A stretch of DNA of 64,000 nucleotides from Salipaludibacillus aurantiacus (lineage in GTDB: Bacteria > Bacillota > Bacilli > Bacillales > Salisediminibacteriaceae). The DNA lies in the NCBI RefSeq assembly GCF_900111295.1, contig NZ_FOGT01000017.1, positions 1-64,000 on the forward strand, given 5' to 3'. This document shows positions 52,162-60,017 of the stretch, in pieces. The notes below the pieces were generated by a model that was not told the DNA's origin, made no database searches, and saw only the letters and a list, made by a program, of their open reading frames with translations. Positions within the stretch are counted from its first letter, which is position 1. Each line of letters begins with the position of its first letter. The position numbers were made by a program, and so were the translations under genes.

Positions 52162-53361
52162 ATGGTTTTTAACACAGCTGCTGCACGCCGGATGGGCTGT
52201 TTTACTTCAGTTATAATGGGGGCAGTTTTTTTGGCGGGATGCCAAACGGATAATACGATGCAGGAAAATGAATCTGGCACCCAGGAGCATAATGAACAGG
52301 AGGGAGCTGATAACAGTCCGGAAGATCCTATGGAGGAAAACGAGTCTGGAACAGCAGAAGAGGGTATACATATGAATGATGTAACAACTGAGGACTGGGA
52401 TGTTGAAGTCCTGGCTGAAAATCTTGAAATTCCCTGGTCTTTAAATATCCATGAAGAAACTGTATACATGACTGACAGGCATGGCCGGATTCTGGAAATA
52501 GAAAATGGGGAAACCGAACAAACAGATTTACAGACCTCTTCTCCTGTAGCGCATGAAGGGGAAGGCGGATTATTAGGATTCAAGCTTGCTGACGATTTCG
52601 CCGACTCCGGAGAAGCGTATGTTTATTATACATTTGAAGGAGAAAATGGCTCCCTTATGAACCGGGTAGCTAAAGTTAAAAAGGAGAATGATGATGGGTG
52701 GGCAGAAACAGATATTTTTATAGACGATATTCCGGGGGCTCAAATCCATAATGGCGGCCGTCTTGCTATTGGACCGGACGGCATGCTCTACGCGACAACC
52801 GGCGATGCAGATGATCCTGATTTATCACAGGATGAAGACAATTTGGCAGGGAGTATATTAAGAATGACTGCAGAGGGGGATATTCCGGAAGATAACCCTT
52901 TTGAAGATTCATACGTTTTCAGCTACGGTCACCGAAACCCTCAGGGGCTGGCCTGGGATGAAAATGAAGCATTTTACAGCTCCGAGCATGGTCCGGTAGG
53001 CCATGATGAAATTAACTTAATTGAGCCGGGCAATAATTACGGATGGCCGGTCATAGAGGGGGGGGAATCAAATGAAGGAATGGAAGAGCCGCTGATTCAC
53101 TCTGGAGAAGATACATGGGCCCCGTCAGGCGTCACTTTCCGGGGGAATGACCTGCTTGTGACAGGTTTGAGAGGAGAAAGCCTTTATTATTTTGATGAAG
53201 ATAATCAGGAAATGACTAAAGTATTTGAAGGAGAAGGACGTCTTCGAGACGTGAAATATAAAGATGGAGCTATTTACTTAATAACAAACAATACGGACGG
53301 AAGAGGTTTACCAGAGGAAAATGATGACCGTTTACTGAAGCTGACTCTGATTACAGATTAA
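52162..53361 (+). CDS. PQQ-type sugar dehydrogenase (GSDH family) lipoprotein
   Basis: 399-residue secreted lipoprotein: signal peptide ending LAGC (Cys27), an acidic Glu/Asp/Asn-rich linker (to about 75), then a six-bladed beta-propeller of the glucose/sorbosone dehydrogenase family. Family motifs: IPWSLNI, GEGGLLGF, AQIHNGGRLAIGPDGMLYATTGD, YSYGHRNPQGLAW (here FSYGHRNPQGLAW), EHGPVGHDEINLIEPGNNYGWP. It would oxidise a sugar outside the membrane if PQQ is available; otherwise role unknown. ATG 52162 is 7 bases after AAGGAGG. Confidence 0.88.
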   Translation: MVFNTAAARRMGCFTSVIMGAVFLAGCQTDNTMQENESGTQEHNEQEGADNSPEDPMEENESGTAEEGIHMNDVTTEDWDVEVLAENLEIPWSLNIHEETVYMTDRHGRILEIENGETEQTDLQTSSPVAHEGEGGLLGFKLADDFADSGEAYVYYTFEGENGSLMNRVAKVKKENDDGWAETDIFIDDIPGAQIHNGGRLAIGPDGMLYATTGDADDPDLSQDEDNLAGSILRMTAEGDIPEDNPFEDSYVFSYGHRNPQGLAWDENEAFYSSEHGPVGHDEINLIEPGNNYGWPVIEGGESNEGMEEPLIHSGEDTWAPSGVTFRGNDLLVTGLRGESLYYFDEDNQEMTKVFEGEGRLRDVKYKDGAIYLITNNTDGRGLPEENDDRLLKLTLITD

Positions 53362-53415
53362 AAGGACAGGGCCAAAACATATGTAAGAAAAGCTGGCCAT
53401 ACTTACAAACGGTCC

Positions 53416-53470
53416 TATAGAGGAGTGGAACTGGGCAGGCGCTGCCCAATGCCGCTCTATCTTGTTTTAC
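53416..53470 (+). terminator. Terminator of the sugar dehydrogenase gene
   Basis: AGAG..TGGGCAG and CTGCCCA..CTCT arms (with a bulge), followed by TCTTGTTTT. Confidence 0.7.
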
Positions 53471-53477
53471 AATAATA

Positions 53478-53491
53478 TGAAAACGATATCA
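53478..53491 (+). promoter_or_regulatory. cre site (CcpA) upstream of GH65
   Basis: TGAAAACGATATCA matches the catabolite-responsive element consensus TGWNANCGNTNWCA at every fixed position. It lies in the 338-bp gap before the GH65 gene; the rest of the gap is AT-rich. Confidence 0.75.
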
Positions 53492-53626
53492 TAAACAGCT
53501 CTTTTTTACACCGATTCATTACGTAAGGAAATAGAGTTAAATTTTGAAAAAATCAGGAATTATAAGTATTAAAGCAAAAAATAGAATTTCGTAGATAAAT
53601 AATTAAACTTTTGATAAACTTTAAAT

Positions 53627-53642
53627 ATGAAAAGGTTTTCAT
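53627..53642. promoter_or_regulatory. Palindrome ATGAAAAGGTTTTCAT near the GH65 start, cre-like
   Basis: Perfect 7-bp arms around GG. It differs from the cre consensus at one fixed position (G for C in the central CG). About 60 bases upstream of the GH65 ATG; may be a second CcpA site or the operator of a sugar-specific regulator. Confidence 0.5.
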
Positions 53643-53699
53643 AAGCGTTTTTTTATGTTTTAGGCATTTAAGAGTAGATTTATTAAAGGGAGTGGGCTC

Positions 53700-55976
53700 A
53701 TGAGCTGGAAAATTCAAGATAACCATATGAATCAGGAACAGCTTCTTGTGAATGAAAGTCTGTTTGCTCTGGGGAACGGCTATTTAGGCGTTCGGGGAAA
53801 CTTTGAAGAAGGTTACACTGAAGACATGACTTCTATAAGAGGGACTTATATTAATGCTTATCATGATGAAACAGCAATGGAATACGGGGAAAAATTGCAT
53901 GGCTTTCCGGACACGCAGCAAAAACTGGTCAATATCATTGATAGTCAAACCATATACATATATGTTGATGGCGAAAGGTTCACCATGTTTGAAGGGGATA
54001 TTCTTTCTTATACCCGCACTCTCCATCTGAATAAAGGCTATTCTGAACGGGAAATACATTGGAAATCGCCTTCTGGAAAAGAAGTGAAATTCCGTTTTCA
54101 AAGGCTCGTTTCCTTTTCCCGAAAAGAATTATTTGCACAGAAAGTCACTATAGAGGCTGTATCCGAAACAAATGAAATAGTTATTACTTCGGCTGTTAAC
54201 GGAGATATTTCAAATTTCGTTGATCCTTCAGATCCCCGCGTAGCATCAGGGCATGCCAAAAGGCTGCGCGTAGTAGAAGCAGAGGCAGGAGAAACAGGGC
54301 CAACCGTGTTAAATGAAACTTACGAAACGAAACTTAGAGTCTGCTGTGCCTCCAACTCGGTTATAAATTCCGGAGATTATAATTACAATGTGGTTGAAAA
54401 CGGATCTTCCATAGAAGAAATCTTCCGTTTCACACCGGCATCCTCTGTGAGTTTTACGAGGTTTAATATTTTTACGGATACTTACCGGCATGGAGAAGAT
54501 CTGAAGCATGCTGCATGGCATGTCCAAAATGAATTAAAGTCATCCACCTTTGAGGATTTAATAACAGAGCAAACGGACTATTTAAACGCTTTCTGGTCAA
54601 AAGCGGATATTGAGATTGAGGGGGATGACAGCCTGCAGCAGGGGATCCGTTTTAATTTGTACCAGCTCCTACAATCAGCCGGCAAAGATTCCGTCAGTAA
54701 CATCTCAGCAAAAGGACTCTCCGGAGAGGGGTATGAAGGCCATTATTTCTGGGATACAGAAATTTATATGTTTCCAGTCTTTCTGATGACTCAGCCTGAA
54801 ATAGCTAAACAACTGCTTTTGCACCGCTTTTCTCTCCTGGACGACGCTAAATCGCGAGCCATGGAAGTCGGACACAGGCAAGGAGCCTTATTTCCATGGC
54901 GGACGATTACAGGGTCGGAGTGCTCAGGTTTCTTTCCGGCAGGGACTGCCCAGTACCATATAAGTGCTGACATTGCCTACAGTTTTGTCCAATATTATCT
55001 GGTTACAAAAGACGTGTCGTTTCTTCGTGATTATGGAGCAGAGGTTCTGGCTGAAACGGCAAGGTTATGGATCGATACGGGACATGAAAAAGACGGCAAA
55101 TTCCTTATAGATGATGTCACAGGGCCTGATGAATACACGTGTATTGTGAACAATAACTTTTATACAAACGTCATGGCAAAAAATAATCTGAAGTGGGCTG
55201 TTAAATCGCTTGAACTTATTAAAGAAGCTGATCAACAGGCGTTCGAAAAACTTGCCGGTAAACTAAATGTCTCAGAAGCAGAAATTCGTGAATGGGAGCA
55301 GGCTGCTGAAAAGATGTATCTTCCTTATGATGAAAGCTTAGGAATCCATGCACAGGATGATACTTTTTTAAATAAGCAAGTCTGGAACTTGGAACAAACG
55401 CCAGCGGAGAAATTTCCGCTTCTTCTCCATTACCATCCATTAACGCTATACCGTTATCAAGTGTGTAAGCAGGCAGACACGGTGCTGGCGCATTTCCTGT
55501 TGGAAGACGAAGCTGATCTGGAAACTATTCGGCGTTCCTATAATTATTATGAAAAGGTGACCACTCACGATTCGTCACTTTCCTATTGTGTATTCAGTAT
55601 TATGGCAGCAAAGCTGGGCTATGACGATAAAGCTTACAATTACTTTATTGAAACAGCCAGGCTGGATCTGGATAATACTCATAAAAATACGAAGGACGGC
55701 CTGCACATGGCAAATATGGGAGGGACATGGCTTGCGCTTGTTTACGGGTTTGCAGGTCTGAGGGTGAAAGAAGATTCCCTCTTATTTAACCCTCGTCTTC
55801 CGTTACAATGGGATAAGCTGAAGTTTACTATTCAATATATGGGGAGGACTCTGCAAGTCGGCCTTCATAAAGGTAAGACGGTCTATACTTTAAACGAAGG
55901 AAAAGAACTTGTGATTAGTCATAAAGGAGAAAAAGTAACAGTATCCAAGGAAGCGCCTGTGGAATTGAATTCTTAA
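53700..55976 (+). CDS. GH65 disaccharide phosphorylase (maltose phosphorylase-like)
   Basis: 758-residue family GH65 inverting phosphorylase: N-terminal beta-sandwich (about 1-270), (alpha/alpha)6 barrel (about 320-690) and small C-terminal sheet. GHYFWDTEIYMFPVFLM, SRAMEVGHRQGALFPW and DDVTGPDEYTCIVNNNFYTN (general acid Glu near 478) are conserved. Same length as B. subtilis YvdK. The family acts on maltose, trehalose, kojibiose or nigerose; the substrate cannot be fixed by sight. It stands alone, with cre sites upstream and a strong terminator downstream. Confidence 0.9.
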   Translation: MSWKIQDNHMNQEQLLVNESLFALGNGYLGVRGNFEEGYTEDMTSIRGTYINAYHDETAMEYGEKLHGFPDTQQKLVNIIDSQTIYIYVDGERFTMFEGDILSYTRTLHLNKGYSEREIHWKSPSGKEVKFRFQRLVSFSRKELFAQKVTIEAVSETNEIVITSAVNGDISNFVDPSDPRVASGHAKRLRVVEAEAGETGPTVLNETYETKLRVCCASNSVINSGDYNYNVVENGSSIEEIFRFTPASSVSFTRFNIFTDTYRHGEDLKHAAWHVQNELKSSTFEDLITEQTDYLNAFWSKADIEIEGDDSLQQGIRFNLYQLLQSAGKDSVSNISAKGLSGEGYEGHYFWDTEIYMFPVFLMTQPEIAKQLLLHRFSLLDDAKSRAMEVGHRQGALFPWRTITGSECSGFFPAGTAQYHISADIAYSFVQYYLVTKDVSFLRDYGAEVLAETARLWIDTGHEKDGKFLIDDVTGPDEYTCIVNNNFYTNVMAKNNLKWAVKSLELIKEADQQAFEKLAGKLNVSEAEIREWEQAAEKMYLPYDESLGIHAQDDTFLNKQVWNLEQTPAEKFPLLLHYHPLTLYRYQVCKQADTVLAHFLLEDEADLETIRRSYNYYEKVTTHDSSLSYCVFSIMAAKLGYDDKAYNYFIETARLDLDNTHKNTKDGLHMANMGGTWLALVYGFAGLRVKEDSLLFNPRLPLQWDKLKFTIQYMGRTLQVGLHKGKTVYTLNEGKELVISHKGEKVTVSKEAPVELNS

Positions 55977-55993
55977 CAGCCGCTTCGCTGGAC

Positions 55994-56030
55994 GGCTATG
56001 CCGCAAAACGGCATAGCCGTTCTTTTATTT
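55994..56030 (+). terminator. Terminator of GH65
   Basis: ACGGCTATGCCG pairs with CGGCATAGCCGT (12 bp), then TCTTTTATTT. Confidence 0.93.
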
Positions 56031-56121
56031 GTCTGCGAATTTAAGAGATGAACAGGTTAGTAAACCACATATAAGGGAATAAGCAATTAAGCTTTTATAT
56101 ATTCAAGGAGGAAACGTCAAA

Positions 56122-56736
56122 ATGATTGAATTTATATTTAATATACTAAAAGAGCTGGGGTGGATCGGGTTAGCGATAGGTGTAGCTGTAGAAGCCCTGT
56201 CTATTCCTTTCCCGGCAGCTGTATTTGTATTGGCCTATGGATATATATTAAATCCTAGCTGGACGCAAATTCTATTATTTTCCATCATTACGTCGTTGAT
56301 TTATGTAGTGGTAAGTTTTGTTCCCTATTATGTAAGCGTTCGTTACGAGTCCATTGTAAGGAAAAAACTGCCTAAACATAAAGTCCATTTTGCTCAGAAA
56401 TGGATAGACCGTTACGGTGAATGGATGATAGCGGTTGGACGGTTTATAGGCATGGGGTATATAACGTATATAGCAGGATTGAGCCGGATGAACAAATGGA
56501 AATTTGCCGGTCTCACGTTTGCTGGTTTCTATCCGCTTTCAGTCATTATGTTTTATTTAGGCAACCTGGGGAATCTTGAAGTGATGGTTGACCGTCTGCA
56601 GCAGGTGCAATGGGCAATATATACAGTCCTGGGTATTGGCCTGGCCGCATATATCAGTTTCCGGTTTTACAGAAGGAAAAAATATAAAAATGGCAAACAG
56701 GAAGATAAGTCTTCATGGCAGGCTTCTGCTGACTAA
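56122..56736 (+). CDS. DedA-family membrane protein
   Basis: 204 residues with the DedA/VTT arrangement: LGWIGLAIGVAVEALSIPFPAAVFVLAYG with the conserved E..(IPFP), a reentrant region, FAQKWIDRYGEWMIAVGRFIGMGYITYIAGLSRMNKWKF and two C-terminal segments. DedA proteins work in membrane lipid (for example undecaprenyl phosphate) translocation. The G-R-F-x-G motif replaces the usual GRFxPxxR, with the Pro and Arg missing. AAGGAGG precedes the ATG. Confidence 0.85.
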   Translation: MIEFIFNILKELGWIGLAIGVAVEALSIPFPAAVFVLAYGYILNPSWTQILLFSIITSLIYVVVSFVPYYVSVRYESIVRKKLPKHKVHFAQKWIDRYGEWMIAVGRFIGMGYITYIAGLSRMNKWKFAGLTFAGFYPLSVIMFYLGNLGNLEVMVDRLQQVQWAIYTVLGIGLAAYISFRFYRRKKYKNGKQEDKSSWQASAD

Positions 56737-56871
56737 TGTCTGGGATGACTCAGCACAGGACAATCGGGGGAAGCAAGGAGGGTATGATTGTTATGCCTTA
56801 TTTTTAGTGCCGGCCTCTGCACTCACTTGATAATTCTTTGTCGGTCCCTTCATTAAAAATAAATCATCCTC

Positions 56872-56900
56872 TTGACATTATACGGGATAGGGTATACACT
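56872..56900 (+). promoter_or_regulatory. Promoter of the dsrE-like gene
   Basis: TTGACA, 17 bases, TACACT. Overlapped by the palindromic element TATACGGGATAGGGTATA (56878-56895). Confidence 0.7.
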
Positions 56901-56935
56901 GTGAATATAGTGATAATACCATATTGGGTATATAA
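56878..56935. promoter_or_regulatory. Two candidate CsoR/CstR operators
   Basis: ATACGGGATAGGGTAT (within 56878-56895) and ATACCATATTGGGTAT (about 56918-56935) share ATAC-N8-GTAT with inner G/C-rich bases, the shape of CsoR-family operators. One overlaps the promoter, the other the leader just before the RBS. The likely regulator is the CstR-type protein encoded at 57658. Confidence 0.55.
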
Positions 56936-56953
56936 ATTAAGGAGGAATTATAA

Positions 56954-57442
56954 ATGAGTGAAGAAAAAAAAGACCAGGCTACAATGATTGTATTTGACGG
57001 GGATCTTGACAAAGCCATTGCCAGTTTTATTATAGCAACCGGTGCTGCTGCAATGGGTAAAAAGGTAACCATGTTTTTCACCTTCTGGGGTTTGAATGTG
57101 TTAAGGAAAGAGGAACATATAGATATTAAAGATAAGAATTTCCTCGAAAAAATGTTTGCCAAACTTATGCCTAGAGGGCCTAAAAACCTTAAACTTTCAA
57201 AAATGAATTATGGCGGAGTCGGATCACATCTTATGAAAAAGATGATGAAAGAGCATAATGTATCTACTTTGCCTGAATTAGTTGAACTAGCCCAGGATCT
57301 TGAAGTAAACATGGTAGCCTGTACAATGACAATGGATGTTATGGGCCTTAAAAAAGAGGAACTCATAGACGGCATAGAATTTGCCGGGGTAGCCTCATAT
57401 CTTGCAGAAGCTGAAGATGCGAACGTCAACTTATTTATATAA
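56954..57442 (+). CDS. DsrE/DsrF-like sulfur-carrier protein
   Basis: 162-residue soluble protein of the DsrE family (DrsE2/YrkE-like). N-terminal MIVFDGDLDKAIASFIIATGAAAMGKKVTMFFTFWGL is typical; conserved Cys123 in MVACTMTMDVMGL is the likely persulfide carrier. Members relay sulfane sulfur between enzymes such as rhodaneses. Upstream CsoR-like operators and the following CstR-type gene place it in a persulfide response. AAGGAGG precedes the ATG. Confidence 0.88.
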   Translation: MSEEKKDQATMIVFDGDLDKAIASFIIATGAAAMGKKVTMFFTFWGLNVLRKEEHIDIKDKNFLEKMFAKLMPRGPKNLKLSKMNYGGVGSHLMKKMMKEHNVSTLPELVELAQDLEVNMVACTMTMDVMGLKKEELIDGIEFAGVASYLAEAEDANVNLFI

Positions 57443-57461
57443 TAATAGACCTGTATATAAG

Positions 57462-57493
57462 TGTCCGGACTGGTTAAGGTCCGGGCATTTTTA
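57462..57493 (+). terminator. Terminator of the dsrE-like gene
   Basis: TGTCCGGAC pairs with GTCCGGGCA, followed by TTTTTAT. Confidence 0.85.
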
Positions 57494-57657
57494 TAAAGAT
57501 GAAATTTTTGTGAAAAAAACTGGGGTTTAGCAGTGGCTAATGATAGATAGATGATTAAATATATAGTAAAATTAATACCACAATAAGAAGATTGTAAAAG
57601 CTAAACTCCTTAATAGTTAGAGTATAAAGCATGACTAAAGTAAAGGCGGTGTATTCA

Positions 57658-57918
57658 ATGGAATATTCTAAAGATATGAAAAACAGGCTTAAGCGGGTAG
57701 AAGGCCAAGTCCGCGGAGTCCTGAGAATGATGGAAGAAGGCAAAGATTGCAGGGATATCATTACTCAAATGAGTGCGATCCGGACAGCTATGGACCGGGC
57801 CACAGCTTATGTAGTAGCCAGGAACCTTGAAACGTGTCTTCGTAAGGAAGCAGATAATGATGAAGAACGTGAAGAAGTTATTGAAGAAGCAATTAAGATG
57901 CTCGTTAAAAGCAGATAA
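57658..57918 (+). CDS. cstR: CsoR-family regulator of CstR (persulfide-sensing) type
   Basis: 86-residue all-helical repressor of the CsoR/RcnR family. Copper-sensing CsoR needs Cys-His-Cys; here Cys31 and Cys60 are present but position 56 is Asn (ARNLETC), the pattern of CstR, which forms interprotein di- to tetrasulfide bridges with sulfane sulfur. ATG 57658 is preferred over ATG 57631 because AAGGCGGTG lies before it and it gives the family numbering. Probably controls the dsrE-like gene, which precedes it. Confidence 0.85.
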   Translation: MEYSKDMKNRLKRVEGQVRGVLRMMEEGKDCRDIITQMSAIRTAMDRATAYVVARNLETCLRKEADNDEEREEVIEEAIKMLVKSR

Positions 57919-57936
57919 ACCTCTAAAGGACTGATA

Positions 57937-57966
57937 AAGAAAACCAATCAGAATTGGTTTTCTTTT
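57937..57966 (+). terminator. Terminator of cstR
   Basis: AAAGAAAACCAA pairs with TTGGTTTTCTTT around TCAGAA-type loop, then TTATTTT. Confidence 0.9.
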
Positions 57967-58027
57967 TATTTTGCTTTGTTAAAGCTCATTGTTGCTAAAG
58001 TGACCTGATAGTGAAGGATAAAGATAA

Positions 58028-58190
58028 TTGCCTCTAAGAAGAGCCGAGAGAAGAGCGGGAGGCGGCGACGCCTGAAGGATTAACCGCAGTCCGAAAATCC
58101 ATGCTGGCGACGGTTAAGGAGCCAGTATTAGTTGAGGACAAGCCCTTAGGCAAGCGCCCGCCGGTAAGCGATTCGCAGAAATCAAGACCA
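58028..58190. repeat. Dispersed repeat element (copy near 58.1 kb)
   Basis: Non-coding GC-rich segment containing AGCGGGAGGCGGCGACGCCT, and TGAGGACAAGCCCTTAGGCA (58133-58152), matching 38337-38356, then GCGCCCGCCGG. Similar intergenic elements are common in Bacillaceae genomes. Part of the 418-bp gap before fruR; an inner inverted pair TTAACCG(C)/CGGTTAA is visible. Confidence 0.55.
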
Positions 58191-58223
58191 AAGTTTTACA
58201 TAGCTTTTTATTTTGGTCTTTTA

Positions 58224-58306
58224 TGATTGATTTTGATTGGTAAATGATTGAAAATGGTTAAAAGTGATTATTTGTGATTGATTTTGATTGAATTTGATTG
58301 TATAAT
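58224..58306 (+). promoter_or_regulatory. fruRKA promoter with 10-bp-phased TGATTG repeats
   Basis: Promoter TTGATT (58278-58283), 17 bases, TATAAT (58301-58306). TGATTG or close variants start at 58224, 58234, 58245, 58255 (TGGTTA), 58265 (TGATTA), 58275, 58285 and 58295: eight units, one per helical turn on the same face, running into the -10. Probable binding array for FruR and possibly bent DNA because of the phased A/T tracts. Confidence 0.75.
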
Positions 58307-58336
58307 CTAATTAACAAGAGAAAAGGTGTGGTCCAC

Positions 58337-59113
58337 ATGCTTACTTTTGAAAGACATGAGAAAATATTAAATTTGCTTGAAAAACAGAAAGTAGCTAAAC
58401 TCGCAGAACTGGTTGAAGCGACGGGGGCTTCCGAGTCAACCATTCGAAGAGATCTGACTATTCTTGAAAACGGACAAAAATTAAAGCGTATACACGGCGG
58501 CGCATCTTTAATTAAAAGAAAAGTGGAAGAGCCGTCGATGGCCGAAAAACAGACTCAATTCACAAATGAGAAGAAGCAAATGGGAAAAACAGCAGCCGGT
58601 TTAATTCAAAATGGGGACTGTGTCTATATCGATGCAGGTACGTCAACTCAGGCGATGATTCCATATATAAAGGCAAAAGATGTGGTGATTGTGACAAACG
58701 GGCTTAATATTATTGAAGAATCTCTTAAACAGAATTTCCGGACTTATGTGGTTGGCGGATATGTTAAGTCGGGCACAAGAGCTTTTATTGGAAAAGGCGC
58801 AGTACAGGCAATAAGTGAATACCGTTTTGATAAAGCTTTTATCGGAACGAATGGTATTGACTTGGATTTTGGTTATTCTACCCCGGATCCTGAAGAAGCA
58901 CAAATAAAGAATTTAGCAATTAAACAATCAAATTTGGCTTACGTACTCGCAGATTCTTCAAAGTTTGGTGATGTCACCTTTGCGAAATTTGCCGGGTTGG
59001 AAGAAGCCAGACTTATAACAACAGAAGGGGATGACGAAGACTTTTTTAAAAAGCTTGAACAGGCAGCAAAGGTAGAGGTGGTGAAAACAAATGATTTACA
59101 CAGTGACAATTAA
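58337..59113 (+). CDS. fruR: DeoR-family fructose operon repressor
   Basis: 258 residues: N-terminal DeoR HTH (MLTFERHEKILNLLEKQKVAKLAELVEATGASESTIRRDL) and C-terminal DeoRC phosphosugar domain (CVYIDAGTSTQAMIPYI, VTNGLNI, GTNGIDLDFGYSTPD). By homology it senses fructose-1-phosphate and represses fruRKA. ATG 58337 follows AAAAGGTG by 9 bases. It overlaps fruK by 23 bases. Confidence 0.92.
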   Translation: MLTFERHEKILNLLEKQKVAKLAELVEATGASESTIRRDLTILENGQKLKRIHGGASLIKRKVEEPSMAEKQTQFTNEKKQMGKTAAGLIQNGDCVYIDAGTSTQAMIPYIKAKDVVIVTNGLNIIEESLKQNFRTYVVGGYVKSGTRAFIGKGAVQAISEYRFDKAFIGTNGIDLDFGYSTPDPEEAQIKNLAIKQSNLAYVLADSSKFGDVTFAKFAGLEEARLITTEGDDEDFFKKLEQAAKVEVVKTNDLHSDN

Positions 59114-60002
59114 TCCTTCAGTTGATTGCCTGATGGAAGTTGAAAACTTTCATTTAGGAAAGACGAATCGGGCCTCCACCCAAAAAATGGTTCCTGGAGG
59201 AAAAGGTATCAACGTCTCACGTGTATTAAAAAATCTTGGGACCCGGTCAGAAGCTTTGGGATTTATCGGCGGTTTTACAGGAGCATTTATAAAAGACGAA
59301 TTAGAGAAAGAATCAGTATTTTCCAGTTTTATAGAAACAGAAGGGAACACCCGAATTAATGTAAAAATGAAAACAGACACAGAAACAGAAATTAATGGAA
59401 AAGCCCAGGAAATATCAAACGAGCATATTCAAAAATTACTCATACAGCTGGATGAGCTTAAAAGCGAAGATCTTCTTATATTATCCGGAAGCTTACCGTC
59501 AACTTTGCCAGCTGACCTTTATAACACGATAATTAACAGGCTCAATGAAAAGAACATTTATGTATGTGTTGATACCAGCGGGGAACCGTTGAAAGCAGCT
59601 ATGAAAGCCTCTCCATATATGATTAAACCAAATCAGGCAGAATTGGAACAGTTGTATGAAGAAAACGTTAAGAATCTGGATGATGCTGTGAAACTTGCAC
59701 GAAAAGCGATGGCAGATGGAGCCCGCCATGTTCTTGTTTCTATGGGTGGCGAAGGGGCGGCGTTAGTTACAAAAAATGAATCTTATAAGGCGGCTGTCCC
59801 TAAAGGAACATTAATAAATTCAGTCGGGGCAGGTGATTCAATGGTGGCCGGATTCATCCATATTCTGACGCAGTCGGGAAGTCTGGAAGAAGCTTTCAAA
59901 TACAGTGTGGCAGCTGGAAGTGCTACGGCATTTTCCAATGGATTTTGTTCAGCAGAAGATGTAGAAAAATTACTCCCGGAAGTCTTGATTGAAAAAGTTT
60001 AA
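59091..60002 (+). CDS. fruK: 1-Phosphofructokinase
   Basis: 303-residue PfkB-family kinase converting fructose-1-phosphate to fructose-1,6-bisphosphate. N-terminal MIYTVTINPSVDC, VPGGKGINVSRVLKNLG, LSGSLPSTLPADLY, KPNQAELEQLY and the C-terminal ATP/catalytic motif NSVGAGDSMVAGFI (catalytic Asp). It starts inside the end of fruR, showing translational coupling. Confidence 0.95.
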   Translation: MIYTVTINPSVDCLMEVENFHLGKTNRASTQKMVPGGKGINVSRVLKNLGTRSEALGFIGGFTGAFIKDELEKESVFSSFIETEGNTRINVKMKTDTETEINGKAQEISNEHIQKLLIQLDELKSEDLLILSGSLPSTLPADLYNTIINRLNEKNIYVCVDTSGEPLKAAMKASPYMIKPNQAELEQLYEENVKNLDDAVKLARKAMADGARHVLVSMGGEGAALVTKNESYKAAVPKGTLINSVGAGDSMVAGFIHILTQSGSLEEAFKYSVAAGSATAFSNGFCSAEDVEKLLPEVLIEKV

Positions 60003-60017
60003 GAAAGGGTGGGAAAA

